Shown: positions 16,541-25,778 of the stretch, piece after piece
Numbering within the stretch: position 1 is the stretch's first letter
How the letters are laid out: each line of letters starts with the position of its first letter
From: Polycladidibacter hongkongensis
Lineage (GTDB): Bacteria > Pseudomonadota > Alphaproteobacteria > Rhizobiales > Stappiaceae
DNA length: 64,000 bases
Reading direction: 5' to 3'
NCBI RefSeq assembly: GCF_001561995.1
Contig: NZ_LLWC01000017.1
Location: 62,001 to 126,000, forward strand
Notes under the pieces: model-generated
What the model saw: the letters and a program-made list of their open reading frames with translations, nothing else
Databases searched by the model: none
What the model was told of the DNA's origin: nothing
Made by a program: the position numbers and the translations under genes

Positions 16541-18823
16541 TTAAGAGAAGGCCACATGCCGCCCAAGTGGTAGTGACCGGTGCCGGTCCCCGGTTGCAGC
16601 ATAGATCGCGTTGGCCAATGCAGGGGCAACCGGTGGAACGCCCGGTTCCCCAGCGCCGCCCATGGTGGGGCTGTTGGCCAAAAGCTCGATATGAATAGGC
16701 GGCACTTGGTAGAGTTGCGGCGGCGTAAAACTGTCAAAGTTTGTTTCGTTGATTTGCCCGTCGGAGAAGGTCAGGTCTTGCTCCATCGCTTGGCCAAGGC
16801 CAAAGATGATAGCGGATGAGAGCTGCTGCCGGACCATGCGCGGATCCAGAACGATGCCAAGATCTGCAACGCACCAGATGTTTTGGAGTTTGATTTCGCC
16901 GTCTTCGTGGGTCACTTCGATAGTTTGTGCAACCCAGCTGCCAAACGAGGCTGTTAGCGCGACACCCAGACCAGTGCCAGCGGGGCGCGGTTTGTCCCAA
17001 GCGCTTATCTCTTGCAGCTTTTTAAGCAGGTGGACAGCGGGTGCATGCTCTGGAGCGGTTAGGTGAGCGAGGCGGAACGCAAGGGGGTCTTTTCCAGCTG
17101 CATGGGCCAGCTCATCTATGAAGCTTTGCTGGAAAAACGCATTGAAGGAGTAGCCAACCGAGCGCCAGAAGCCAGCAGGCACCGTGGTTGGTACAATGTG
17201 TGCGTTGAAGGCTTTGTTTTCAGCTGATAGCGGTTGATCAAAGGAGCCATCGAGAACCACTCGTTCTGGCCCGCCTGAGGCCAGTGAGGGGAAGTTTCGC
17301 GCCATAAAAGAGCCGATGACGGATTGGCTGGCGATATCTGCTGAAATCGCGTGGATTTTTCCGCTTTGCGATAAGTGCGCTTGATAGCGGGCGCGTGCCA
17401 TAGGCCGGTAATAGTCGTGAGCACTGTCTTCTTCCCGTGTCCATGTGACCTTGATTGGTCGCCCGTCGGTGTGCACGGCAAGCAGGGCGGCGTAGAGCGC
17501 CGGGTCATTGTCAATTCTGCGGCCAAAGCCGCCGCCCATCAAAGTGGTGTGGACGGTGATATCGTCGTTCTCGATCCCGAGTGCGCCTGCGCAGGCGTAT
17601 TTGGCGAGGGTGGGCGATTGGGTACCTGTCCAGAGTGTGAGTTTGGTGCCAATTAGTTGTGCGGTTGCGTTCATCGGTTCCATGGCGAAGTGAGCCTGAT
17701 AAGGAACCTCGTAATCAGCGGAGACGAGCTCACCAGATGGGATGCTGGCAAGCACAGCTGCCGCATCGCCTTCATTGCCCATAGAGAACGTTGCGTCTGT
17801 TTTCAGCGCATCTGAGTGTGCGTTGCGTAGCGCTAGTGTATCCGCGGCGGCGGACGTTGGCTGCCACTCGGGCGCGAGCGCTTCTGCCCCTTGAAAAGCG
17901 GCCCATGTGTTGTCAGCAATGATGCCGAAGCCATGGCCGAAACTACTTTTGATCGCGACAACTTTTTTAACACCCTTGACGGCCAGAGCGGCTGCTTTAT
18001 CGGCTGAGACGAGCTCACCGCCCAGATGGGGGGCGAGGACGACAGTGCCATAGAGCATGTCTGGTAGGTCGATATCGATACCGTAGATCGGCGCGCCGGT
18101 TACCTTCTCACGCAAATCTTTGCGCTGTTGTGGTTTGCCCAGTTGGGTCCACTCTTCGGGGGATTTAAGCCTCGGGCTTTCGGGAAGCTCGACTGCGGCG
18201 GCGTCTTGCAATAGATCAGCAAAGCGCAGGGTCTTACCGGTTTTGGGATTGCTGACCTGCGCGTTCTGGCATTGTAAAGTTTCGGGACCGACCTGCCATT
18301 TTTGGGCTGCTGCTGCGACAAAAGCTATACGGGCGGCGGCGCCAGCGCGTCGCATCTTGTCATAGGCATCGATGGTAGATGTTGAACCTCCCGTGCCTTG
18401 AATGCCGAGAAATTTGGCTGCGACACCAAATGTATCCCTTGCGAGCTCAGGCAACAGCCCTTTATCGAAAAAAGCAAAGGGTGCACCATCTTCCATCATC
18501 GTGCGGTTGTAATAGGCAGCACCTTCCGGTCCGTGAATTACCTTCGCCTGAGCGAGGGGGATATTTAGCTCTTCGGCAACCAGCGCGGCTAGGGTTGTGT
18601 GAATGCCTTGGCCCATTTCTGCGCGAGGGGCAATGATTGTTATCGTGTTTTCGGCATCCACAAGGATGTAGGGTGTGAAGCTGCGCTGCTTATCCCCATC
18701 ACTTGCTGCAAGTGGATTTTCGTGCGGTTTGCGGTATGCATAAACGCCAAAAGCGACAGCACCTGTTGTCAATACGGCGGCGCCGAGAAGGGTGCGGCGG
18801 GTGATTTTTCCAGTTTTGGACAT
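16541..18823 (-). CDS. Molybdopterin-binding large subunit of a xanthine dehydrogenase-family hydroxylase (IorB-like)
   Basis: A 760-residue molybdenum hydroxylase subunit oxidising an aldehyde or N-heterocycle. It starts with a Tat-type signal (TRRTLLGAAVLTTGAVAFG), so it should be exported folded, as in the isoquinoline 1-oxidoreductase beta group. Cofactor-binding GGGFGRR lies near 445, and the active-site glutamate is in GGAGEPG near 725. It follows the 2Fe-2S subunit gene by 2 bases. No FAD subunit, cytochrome c or XdhC-like maturation gene is adjacent, so electron transfer to the respiratory chain must use a partner encoded elsewhere. Substrate unknown. The divergent tetR gene is the likely regulator. 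Confidence 0.93.
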   Translation of the reverse strand: MSKTGKITRRTLLGAAVLTTGAVAFGVYAYRKPHENPLAASDGDKQRSFTPYILVDAENTITIIAPRAEMGQGIHTTLAALVAEELNIPLAQAKVIHGPEGAAYYNRTMMEDGAPFAFFDKGLLPELARDTFGVAAKFLGIQGTGGSTSTIDAYDKMRRAGAAARIAFVAAAAQKWQVGPETLQCQNAQVSNPKTGKTLRFADLLQDAAAVELPESPRLKSPEEWTQLGKPQQRKDLREKVTGAPIYGIDIDLPDMLYGTVVLAPHLGGELVSADKAAALAVKGVKKVVAIKSSFGHGFGIIADNTWAAFQGAEALAPEWQPTSAAADTLALRNAHSDALKTDATFSMGNEGDAAAVLASIPSGELVSADYEVPYQAHFAMEPMNATAQLIGTKLTLWTGTQSPTLAKYACAGALGIENDDITVHTTLMGGGFGRRIDNDPALYAALLAVHTDGRPIKVTWTREEDSAHDYYRPMARARYQAHLSQSGKIHAISADIASQSVIGSFMARNFPSLASGGPERVVLDGSFDQPLSAENKAFNAHIVPTTVPAGFWRSVGYSFNAFFQQSFIDELAHAAGKDPLAFRLAHLTAPEHAPAVHLLKKLQEISAWDKPRPAGTGLGVALTASFGSWVAQTIEVTHEDGEIKLQNIWCVADLGIVLDPRMVRQQLSSAIIFGLGQAMEQDLTFSDGQINETNFDSFTPPQLYQVPPIHIELLANSPTMGGAGEPGVPPVAPALANAIYAATGDRHRSLPLGRHVAFS

Positions 18824-18825
18824 GC

Positions 18826-19290
18826 CTAACCCTCCTGCTTTTGGTTGTGTGCAGCAATTGTTTCAATTGCATTGCGGATTTGCGGGTAGGTGCCGCAACG
18901 ACAAATGTTGCTCATGGCATCGTCGATATCCTCAGAGGATGGGCTAGGATTTTCTTTAAGCAATGCAGTTGCCGCTAGTATTTGACCGGACTGGCAATAG
19001 CCGCATTGTGGGACTTGCAGATCCATCCACGCCTCTTGGACTTGCGATAGAGTGCCGTCTGTATCTGCCAGTCCTTCAACGGTGATGATTTCGCCTTGGA
19101 CATCTTCAAGCGGCACCGAGCACGAGCGCATGGGCTCGCCATCAATCAGCACCGTGCAAGCGCCACAAGCAGCGACGCCACAGCCGTATTTTGGGCCTTT
19201 TACGTTTAATACATCGCGCAGAGCCCAAAGCAACGGCATTTGCGGATCGGCGTCTAGCTGGTGTGACTTGCCGTTAACTGTGAGGTGCAT
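18826..19290 (-). CDS. 2Fe-2S subunit of a xanthine dehydrogenase-family hydroxylase (IorA-like)
   Basis: A 154-residue electron-transfer subunit with two [2Fe-2S] clusters. The plant-type cluster uses Cys37, 42, 45 and 57 (YGCGVAACGAC, then SC). The second uses Cys96, 99, 130 and 132 (QCGYCQSGQ and NICRCG). Length and spacing are those of IorA/CoxS proteins. The ATG at 19290 gives the normal MHLTVNGK start; an upstream ATG at 19383 would run through the putative operator and is rejected. This subunit has no twin-arginine signal, so it probably rides out with the Tat-signalled large subunit. Confidence 0.95.
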   Translation of the reverse strand: MHLTVNGKSHQLDADPQMPLLWALRDVLNVKGPKYGCGVAACGACTVLIDGEPMRSCSVPLEDVQGEIITVEGLADTDGTLSQVQEAWMDLQVPQCGYCQSGQILAATALLKENPSPSSEDIDDAMSNICRCGTYPQIRNAIETIAAHNQKQEG

Positions 19291-19360
19291 TGTCGTGGCC
19301 TTTGTGACTATTTGGCAATTAAGTGACCTGAGTTCATTAAATAGGTGGCGCGACAGTTTT

Positions 19361-19391
19361 GTCAATAAGGAACCTTTGTTCACTTATTGAC
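19361..19391. promoter_or_regulatory. Candidate TetR operator in the divergent gap
   Basis: The perfect inverted repeat GTCAATAAG (19361-19369) and CTTATTGAC (19383-19391) is separated by 13 bases and lies between the hydroxylase operon and tetR. A related half-site, GTTCATTAA, lies near 19332. Position strongly suggests autoregulation and control of the hydroxylase; binding is inference. Confidence 0.5.
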
Positions 19392-19421
19392 CAGTTTGGG
19401 AATTACGCTTAGAACTTTGAT

Positions 19422-20129
19422 ATGAGTGCAGAAACAAAAATGAAAAATTTTGTCCGAGCGCGATCTCAAGAGGCAAAAGCCGAGAGACAGGCAGATATCC
19501 TGAGCGCTGCAGCGGCGGAATTGGACGCGCATGGCTGCAAAGGTGTCACGCTGAAAGGAATTGCGTTCAGAGCTGGGGTCGTCAAGTCGAACGTGTACCG
19601 CTACTTCGAGAGCCGTGAGCACGTACTGCTAAATGTACTGATTAGTGACCTTGCAAAGCAGAATGATGAGTTTCGGCGGGACTGCGTTGCACCAATGTCG
19701 ATCGATGCGGTCGCCGATACGCTAAGTGAGTGCTATGCGCGCAATCCACGGGTTTGCACGCTCATAAGCGAGCTGGCACCGACCTTGGAAACCAATATTT
19801 CGGTTGAAGCCTGCGTTGCAGTAAAGCGCGAGATTCTCGAGCTATTTATGGCGACTGCACAGACGCTGCTGGAAGTTGTACCTCAGTTGCCAGCGGAGCG
19901 CGCTTCTGCTTTTTTGCAAGCGCACTTTTGTATGATCGCAGGCATGTGGCCTGTGGCGAACTTTAACGAGGATGTGGCCAAAGTATTGGCTATGCCCGAG
20001 TTTGAGTTGATGCGGCTCGACTTCGCACCCGTGCTGCGCACTGCCACCAGAGCCTTGTTGCATGGATATGTCAAAGCGGCAGAACCGGCCCGCACTGCGG
20101 TTAGTCGTCGGTGCGGGAGTGGCACTTAA
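19422..20129 (+). CDS. TetR-family transcription regulator
   Basis: A 235-residue repressor. The N-terminal helix-turn-helix (about 25-70) carries KGIAFRAGVVKSNVYRYFESREHVL, the canonical TetR recognition helix region, and a variable ligand-binding helical domain follows. It is divergent from the molybdenum hydroxylase genes with a dyad between them, which makes that operon the likely target. The stop overlaps the end of the convergent phnN gene by 4 bases. A second ATG at 19440 is an alternative start. Confidence 0.88.
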   Translation: MSAETKMKNFVRARSQEAKAERQADILSAAAAELDAHGCKGVTLKGIAFRAGVVKSNVYRYFESREHVLLNVLISDLAKQNDEFRRDCVAPMSIDAVADTLSECYARNPRVCTLISELAPTLETNISVEACVAVKREILELFMATAQTLLEVVPQLPAERASAFLQAHFCMIAGMWPVANFNEDVAKVLAMPEFELMRLDFAPVLRTATRALLHGYVKAAEPARTAVSRRCGSGT

Positions 20130-20725
20130 AGGTAAAGCAAGAGCTCGGACTGTAGTTTCCGAACGGCGACTTCCGGGCTATCTATGTTGTTGATTTCGAT
20201 TAGATGATCGCAGGCTGGAAGCGACAGGTCTGCACGCTGTAGGCGCTGTTCTATATCAGATTGGCTTTCACGGCCCCGCTGTGCAAGGCGCTGGGCAAGC
20301 ACTAGTAGAGGTGCGGTGATATGCACGATAACAACATGCGCAAAGCGCTCTTGCGCACTAGAAATCGCCTTGCGTGAACCGTTGGCGATACAAACGCCAC
20401 CGTTTTTGATGTGCTGTGTGGTGTCTTCCGGCAGGGCGTAGGTTAGGCCATGGGCGTGCCAATGAAGCGGCGCGCGGCCGCTTGCAATGAGCGCCTGCAT
20501 GCGATCATGGCAAAGCGTATCATGATCTTCGCTGCTGGCGTCGGCATCTCGGGTGATAATACGCCGGGCAAATTGGAAACGAGGATCTCCGGCGACCTGT
20601 TGTTTCAGGCCGTCAATCACAGTGTCTTTGCCAGCGCCACTCGGGCCGACCACCAGCACCAGGGTGCCGGGACCGATTTTGTTAGTGTTGCTGGTTTGGC
20701 TAACCAGAGACAGAGTATCAGGCAT
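20126..20725 (-). CDS. phnN: Ribose 1,5-bisphosphokinase PhnN
   Basis: Last gene of the phn operon as written. It phosphorylates ribose 1,5-bisphosphate to phosphoribosyl diphosphate, returning C-P lyase products to nucleotide metabolism. The 199 residues show a guanylate-kinase-like fold with Walker A GPSGAGKDT (27-35) and an ARRIITRDAD segment typical of PhnN. It lies 11 bases after phnM on the same strand. Confidence 0.93.
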   Translation of the reverse strand: MPDTLSLVSQTSNTNKIGPGTLVLVVGPSGAGKDTVIDGLKQQVAGDPRFQFARRIITRDADASSEDHDTLCHDRMQALIASGRAPLHWHAHGLTYALPEDTTQHIKNGGVCIANGSRKAISSAQERFAHVVIVHITAPLLVLAQRLAQRGRESQSDIEQRLQRADLSLPACDHLIEINNIDSPEVAVRKLQSELLLYL

Positions 20726-20736
20726 CTGACTTCCCC

Positions 20737-21933
20737 TTAAGCAACGCGCCGCCCCTGACGCCAGACACCGCGCACGATAGGTACATCGCCAACCATCCGC
20801 ACCTGCACAAGATCCGCCCGACGACCAAGCTCCAGCGCGCCGCGATCTGTCAGGCCAACGGCCTCTGCCGGGTTTTTGCTGACCATGCGAATCGCGTGGG
20901 GCAAGGAGATGCTTTCGATGTCTCTATCCAGTGTAAAGGCTGCTTGCAGCATGGAGACCGGGATGTAATCGGAGGAGATTACGTCCAGAACGCCAGCTTC
21001 GGCCAGCTCGCGCGCTGCGACGTTGCCTGAGTGGGAGAAGCCGCGCACCACATTTGGTCCACCCATCAACACAGCCATGCCAGCCTCATGCGAGGCTTGT
21101 GCGGCTTCCATGGTGGTTGGAAATTCGGCGACAGCGACTTTCTGTGCAATGGCCTCTTCCACGTGCGCCAAAGTGGCATCATCATGGCTTGCCAGCAGCA
21201 TTCCGGCTTTGGTCGCGCGTTCAGAAATTGCCTTGCGGTTTGGCTTTGAATAGATCTTGGAGCGTGCAGTGGAGGTTTCGATATACTCCTGCATTTGCTC
21301 ATCTGAGAAGTTCTTTTTGTTTTTGTAGTAGGTTATCAGCGCGTCCAGAGAGGTGAATTGGCGCTGACCGGGCGTATGATCCATTAGTGAGGCGAGGCGT
21401 ACCCGCGGATCACCTTCAAACAGATCAAAACCTTCAATGCAATTTGGGGCAGACACTTCGCAGCGCAGATGGATGAAGTGGTCAGCGCGCAGGCGGTCTT
21501 CGGCTTGCGCGGTTTCAATGGCATCGGCCATGATGCGCATGTCTTGGGCGGAGATATCGCCACCGTCTTCCATGCCAATGCGCAGGGCATCAAACACTGT
21601 GGTTATGCCTGCGCAGGCAATTTGAGCGTCGTGGGCTTGCACGGCAGAGACCGCGTTCCAGTAGACTTTGGGGCGTGGGTGATAGTGGTTTTCCATGTGG
21701 TCGGTATGCAGCTCTACCAGACCGGGAATGAGGTAATCTCCCTCGCAGTCCAAACCCTTGTAGCTGTTGCCCTCATCAATACTGGTGATGGTGCCGTCAA
21801 CGGCATTTAAAGAGCCATCAATGATGCTATCCGGCAGCACAATGCGAGCGTTGGTGAAGGTGATTTCATGGCTGGCAGAATGGCTGCCGCTGGCTGGGGT
21901 TAGGGCGTCTTTGCTCATCAATTCGGTTGTCAT
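20737..21933 (-). CDS. phnM: Alpha-D-ribose 1-methylphosphonate 5-triphosphate diphosphatase PhnM
   Basis: A 398-residue amidohydrolase-superfamily enzyme that removes diphosphate from the phosphonate-ribose triphosphate before C-P bond cleavage. The metal-binding start of the barrel is visible at LVELHTDHMENHYHPRP (about 71-87), with further ligands in LLASHDDA and SSDYIP. Length is normal. Its start overlaps the DUF1045 stop by 4 bases, so translation is probably coupled. Confidence 0.95.
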   Translation of the reverse strand: MTTELMSKDALTPASGSHSASHEITFTNARIVLPDSIIDGSLNAVDGTITSIDEGNSYKGLDCEGDYLIPGLVELHTDHMENHYHPRPKVYWNAVSAVQAHDAQIACAGITTVFDALRIGMEDGGDISAQDMRIMADAIETAQAEDRLRADHFIHLRCEVSAPNCIEGFDLFEGDPRVRLASLMDHTPGQRQFTSLDALITYYKNKKNFSDEQMQEYIETSTARSKIYSKPNRKAISERATKAGMLLASHDDATLAHVEEAIAQKVAVAEFPTTMEAAQASHEAGMAVLMGGPNVVRGFSHSGNVAARELAEAGVLDVISSDYIPVSMLQAAFTLDRDIESISLPHAIRMVSKNPAEAVGLTDRGALELGRRADLVQVRMVGDVPIVRGVWRQGRRVA

Positions 21934-22628
21934 GCGATGTGTCCCTGAAGTTGGTAGGTGGCCAGCATTTTAAAGGGGCTGCCGCGTTGCTCTTCGCAGG
22001 CTAGGCCCAAAGTTTTTATGGTGAAAGGGCGGTGTGTTATTGGTTTGAAATGCGCCTGTGCGGCGTCAAACAGCTGTTCCGTTTGCAAGGTGTTTTCAAG
22101 TTTGCCAGACAGCGTCAAATGAAAGCGGAAATACTCAAAGATGTATGGATAGCCCCATTGCAGCATATAGGCATCCTGCTTAGTATCGAGATTTGCTCGG
22201 CGGCGGCGGGCAATATCGAATTCGCTCAAGGGTGCGCGAAGGTGATCGAATTCACGCACACATGCGCTGGCAAGCGCATTAAGTTGCTCACTTGGCTCTA
22301 TCGGAGTTAGCGCAAGGAAATGCGAGAGGCGGCTTACATGCAAGCCTTTAAGATCAAAAGGTTTTGTCGTGTTGGCAAAGGAAGTAAGCGCGTTATGCAA
22401 GTTATCGAGGCTTTTGCCCTTAGCCAGTTCGAATGGGGGCTTAAGCGTGCCGTGAAAACCATAGCGGCGTGGCTCTGAGGTTAACTCCCATTGGCGCAAA
22501 GGTGCAAGGCCGCTCACCTCTGGTTGCGGTGCATCTTGCATGGTGAATGGGCTGCGGCCCAGCCACGACGACCCAAGCTGCTCGAGTTGTTCGCCCTGAT
22601 CTGGAGAGTAGTAGATTGCGTAGCGCAT
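21930..22628 (-). CDS. DUF1045 phosphonate-metabolism protein, 2H phosphoesterase-like
   Basis: A 232-residue protein of the DUF1045 family found in alphaproteobacterial phn operons. Two HxTL signatures are visible: YGFHGTLKPPF with His59 and FRFHLTLSG with His170. This is the paired motif of the 2H phosphoesterase superfamily, whose members often open cyclic phosphates. The operon has no phnP, the usual 5-phosphoribosyl 1,2-cyclic phosphate phosphodiesterase, so this protein is a plausible substitute; that role is inference. It is followed by phnM with a 4-base overlap. Confidence 0.88.
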   Translation of the reverse strand: MRYAIYYSPDQGEQLEQLGSSWLGRSPFTMQDAPQPEVSGLAPLRQWELTSEPRRYGFHGTLKPPFELAKGKSLDNLHNALTSFANTTKPFDLKGLHVSRLSHFLALTPIEPSEQLNALASACVREFDHLRAPLSEFDIARRRRANLDTKQDAYMLQWGYPYIFEYFRFHLTLSGKLENTLQTEQLFDAAQAHFKPITHRPFTIKTLGLACEEQRGSPFKMLATYQLQGHIA

Positions 22629-22650
22629 GTCCTATCCTTTGGCCGCGTGC

Positions 22651-23313
22651 CTAGCCGGTTTGGGTGTCTGCAAGATGACAGTTCGCCACCTTTTCCAGTT
22701 GATCCAGAGCCCTGTGGATGTCAGAGGATTGGAAGTGGCGCAGATTGGCAAAAATAAGCTGTGGTGGCCAGTCCCACCAACGTAGTTTTTGCAAGCGAGC
22801 ACTAGCCGTTTCGTCAAAGCGACGGCGCAGCAGCTTGGCAGGAACGCCGCCGACAATGGTATAGGGTGCGACATCCTTACGGACGACGGCGCCCGCAGCG
22901 AGAATAGCCCCATCACCGACGGCTACACCGGCGAGCACGGTGACCCCATGGCCAATCCAGACATCATTGCCAATAGTGACGCGCGCGGCGCGGCGGCGAG
23001 AGAAGAAGGCGTGATTACGCTCTTTGTCAGCGTCATAGTATTCTGGCGTATAGGTAAAACGATGCTGACTGGCCCGCTCCTTAGGATGATCTGGTGGGCA
23101 GATGCGCACATTTGCGGCAATCGCGGTGAATTTGCCGACGGTGGCATCATGCAGCAAACAGCCGCTGCCGAAATACGAATAGTCGCCAATGGTGCTATAT
23201 TCTGCTGCACTGGGGCCAAGCAGTTCGCAGCAGGTGCCAACGGAGACCTCACGCAGCTTGACGTCTGGTGCAATTACAGTTTTTTCGATCTTGGGTGGTG
23301 TTGGTGTGTTCAT
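22651..23313 (-). CDS. Phosphonate-operon hexapeptide-repeat transferase (xenobiotic acetyltransferase type)
   Basis: About 220 residues forming a left-handed beta-helix. Imperfect hexapeptide repeats run from about 40 to 70 ([24 protein letters not shown]) and again at 125-165 ([33 protein letters not shown]). An insert between them resembles the active-site loop of CatB-like acetyltransferases. This subfamily is regularly found inside phn operons, where it may acylate an aminophosphonate, replacing PhnO; the reaction is not proven. The ATG at 23313 has GAGGG 7 bases upstream and is preferred over one at 23346, which would overlap phnL. Confidence 0.86.
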   Translation of the reverse strand: MNTPTPPKIEKTVIAPDVKLREVSVGTCCELLGPSAAEYSTIGDYSYFGSGCLLHDATVGKFTAIAANVRICPPDHPKERASQHRFTYTPEYYDADKERNHAFFSRRRAARVTIGNDVWIGHGVTVLAGVAVGDGAILAAGAVVRKDVAPYTIVGGVPAKLLRRRFDETASARLQKLRWWDWPPQLIFANLRHFQSSDIHRALDQLEKVANCHLADTQTG

Positions 23314-23323
23314 TGTATGCCCT

Positions 23324-24028
23324 CTACGCGACCTTTTCGGCGGCAAACTGTGTCACATCAATGATGCGGTCCGCAATGAGGTCCCGTGTGTCGTGATCGT
23401 GCAAAATACCAAGCATGGCGACGCCTTGGGCTTTTTTCTCTTCCACCAATTCAACCACGACTGCGCTGTTCTTTGCATCAAGCGAGGCAGTGGGCTCATC
23501 TAGCAACAGAACCGGATAGTGAGCGATGAAGCCGCGGGCAATGTTAACACGCTGTTGCTCGCCTCCAGAGAAGGTGGCGGGGGGTAACTGCCAGAGGTGC
23601 TCTGGCACGTTCAGGCGGGTGAGCAGATTGGCGGCCTTGTCTTTGGCTTCCGCTTCGCTGCTGCCTTGCGCTAGCAGCGGTTCTGCCACCAAATTCAGCG
23701 CAGAAACACGCGGAATGGCCCGCAGGAACTGCGAAACATAGCCAATTGTGTTTTCTCGCAGGCGGATGATGCGGCGCGGCGAGGCCGCGGCAACGTTTAC
23801 GATTTCATCTCCATCGGTAATGAGGATTTGTCCGCTTTGGCAGCGATAGTTGCCGTAGATCATCTTGATGATCGAGCTTTTGCCAGAGCCTGAGGGGCCG
23901 CCGAGAATAACGCATTCGCCTGCCGCAACAGAAAAACTGACATTTGCGATAACTGGTATCTGAATGCCCGCACGCAGGTGCATGGTGAAAGTTTTGCCAA
24001 GATCGGCAACACAGATTTTGGTTTGCAT
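23324..24028 (-). CDS. phnL: C-P lyase complex ATPase subunit PhnL
   Basis: A 234-residue ABC-type ATPase belonging to the C-P lyase machinery rather than to a transporter. Walker [11 protein letters not shown] lies near 38-47, the signature [14 protein letters not shown] near 154-167, and Walker [13 protein letters not shown] follows. PhnL acts with PhnGHIM in forming the ribosyl-phosphonate triphosphate. It is preceded by phnK with a 14-base gap. Confidence 0.94.
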   Translation of the reverse strand: MQTKICVADLGKTFTMHLRAGIQIPVIANVSFSVAAGECVILGGPSGSGKSSIIKMIYGNYRCQSGQILITDGDEIVNVAAASPRRIIRLRENTIGYVSQFLRAIPRVSALNLVAEPLLAQGSSEAEAKDKAANLLTRLNVPEHLWQLPPATFSGGEQQRVNIARGFIAHYPVLLLDEPTASLDAKNSAVVVELVEEKKAQGVAMLGILHDHDTRDLIADRIIDVTQFAAEKVA

Positions 24029-24042
24029 GTTGGTCTCTTTGG

Positions 24043-24840
24043 CTAGGGCTGCAAAATGGAGGAAACAAGCAGTTGGGTATAGCTTTCTTGCGGGTCATCC
24101 AGTACCTGATCGGTCAAGCCGTGCTCAATAACGCGGCCGTGGCGCATAACCAGCGTGCGGTGCGACAGCAGCCGGGCCACAGCAAGATCGTGGGTGACGA
24201 TGATGACAGCCAAACCGAGATCCGAAACAAGCGAGCGCAGCAGATCCAGCAGGCGGGCTTGTACCGAAACATCGAGGCCGCCTGTTGGCTCGTCCATAAA
24301 AACAAGGCGCGGGGCAGTCACCAGATTACGTGCAATTTGCAGGCGCTGGCGCATACCGCCAGAGAAAGCGCGCGGGTCGTCATCAATGCGATCGGTTGCG
24401 ATTTCGACACGTTCCAGCCAATCGCTGGCATTGCTGCGGATGTTGCCGTAGTGCCGTTCTCCAACCGCCATCAGGCGCTCGCCCACATTGGCACCAGCTG
24501 AGACTGTCATGCGCAAGCCATCGGATGGGTGCTGGTGCACATAGCCCCAGTCTGTACGCATGAGAACCCGGCGCTGTGCCTCGCTCATCTGATAGAGGTC
24601 ACGCAGGATGCCATCGCGTCCGCGATATTCAACAGCGCCAGTTGTTGGCGCCAAACGGGTGGAGAGGCAGTTCAGCAGCGTTGATTTGCCCGAGCCGCTT
24701 TCACCTACAATGGCAAGGACTTCGCCTGGGTAAACTTCAAAGCTGACATCTTGGCAGCCGATGCGGTCGCCGTAGAATTTGGTGGTTTTCGAGGCGCGCA
24801 GGAGGAGCGGCTGCTCAGGGGTGTTGTCTTGAAAGGTCAT
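24043..24840 (-). CDS. phnK: C-P lyase complex ATPase subunit PhnK
   Basis: A 265-residue ABC-type subunit that docks on the PhnGHIJ core. Walker A is GESGSGKST, the signature is FSGGMRQRLQIARN and Walker B is LVFMDEPTGGLD. The ATG at 24840 has AAGGAGG 7 bases upstream and overlaps the phnJ stop by 4 bases, which favours it over upstream ATGs that run back into phnJ. Confidence 0.94.
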   Translation of the reverse strand: MTFQDNTPEQPLLLRASKTTKFYGDRIGCQDVSFEVYPGEVLAIVGESGSGKSTLLNCLSTRLAPTTGAVEYRGRDGILRDLYQMSEAQRRVLMRTDWGYVHQHPSDGLRMTVSAGANVGERLMAVGERHYGNIRSNASDWLERVEIATDRIDDDPRAFSGGMRQRLQIARNLVTAPRLVFMDEPTGGLDVSVQARLLDLLRSLVSDLGLAVIIVTHDLAVARLLSHRTLVMRHGRVIEHGLTDQVLDDPQESYTQLLVSSILQP

Positions 24841-25778
24841 TTGCATGCCTCCTTGCTTGAGGCATTGTCTTTTGCTGTGCCATTGCTTGGCGCGTCTAGC
24901 GGGTTGGTGCCTAAATGGCCCGTGTGGCCTTCTGTGCGGCGCTCTTCGCAATAATCGCTATCAGAGCAAACAAACATGCGGCTGCCTTGATCATCGAGAA
25001 TCACCTCATCCAGATAGACGTGCTCAGCACCGCAGATGGCGCAGGGTTGATCGAATTCTTGCGGGGTGAAGGGGTGATCCTCAAAATCCAGACTGACGAC
25101 ATCTGTGTGGGGCGGGATAGCGTAGATACGCTTTTCGCGACCTGCGCCGAAAAGCTGGAGCGCTTCCATGCGGTGCATTTTGGGGTTGTCAAACTTGGGG
25201 ATCGGCGAGGGGTCCATCACATAGCGCTCGTTAACAAGCACCGGATAGGCGTAGGTGGTGGCGATGTGGCCAAAACGGGCAATGTCTTCATAGAGCTTCA
25301 CATGCATAAGGCCATATTCTTCCAGCGCGTGCATTTTTCTGGTTTCAGTTTCGCGTGGTTCCAGAAAGCGCAGCGGCTCGGGAATGGGTACCTGATAGAC
25401 AAGCACCTGATCTTCGCTCAGCGGCTCTTCCGGGATGCGGTGGCGGGTTTGGATTAGGCTGGCACCTTTGGTGTGGGTGGTTGTGTTAACGCCGGTGGTT
25501 TGCACAAAGAAGTTGCGCAGGGCCACTGCATTGGTGGTGTCATCGGAGCCTTGATCGATCATCTTCAAAGTATCGGAGTGGCCAATAACTGCGGCGGTCA
25601 CCTGCACACCGCCGGTGCCCCAGCCATAAGGCATGGGCATTTCTCGCGCGGCGAACGGCACCTGATAGCCGGGAATGGCGATGCCCTTAAGGATAGCGCG
25701 GCGGATCATGCGCTTGGTCTGTTCATCCAGATAGGCAAAGTTGTAGTGATCGGTGAAGGATGTGGCCGGGGTGCTCAT
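24837..25778 (-). CDS. phnJ: Carbon-phosphorus lyase PhnJ
   Basis: The radical-SAM enzyme that breaks the C-P bond of ribose-1-phosphonate 5-phosphate. In this 313-residue protein Cys246, 249, 271 and 277 (CAICG and CSDSDYC) match the spacing of E. coli Cys241, 244, 266 and 272; the first three hold the [4Fe-4S] cluster and the last is the catalytic thiyl cysteine. YGWGTGGVQ (51-59) is also a family signature. The C-terminal 30 residues are a polar extension. It overlaps phnI and phnK by 4 bases each. Confidence 0.97.
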   Translation of the reverse strand: MSTPATSFTDHYNFAYLDEQTKRMIRRAILKGIAIPGYQVPFAAREMPMPYGWGTGGVQVTAAVIGHSDTLKMIDQGSDDTTNAVALRNFFVQTTGVNTTTHTKGASLIQTRHRIPEEPLSEDQVLVYQVPIPEPLRFLEPRETETRKMHALEEYGLMHVKLYEDIARFGHIATTYAYPVLVNERYVMDPSPIPKFDNPKMHRMEALQLFGAGREKRIYAIPPHTDVVSLDFEDHPFTPQEFDQPCAICGAEHVYLDEVILDDQGSRMFVCSDSDYCEERRTEGHTGHLGTNPLDAPSNGTAKDNASSKEACK

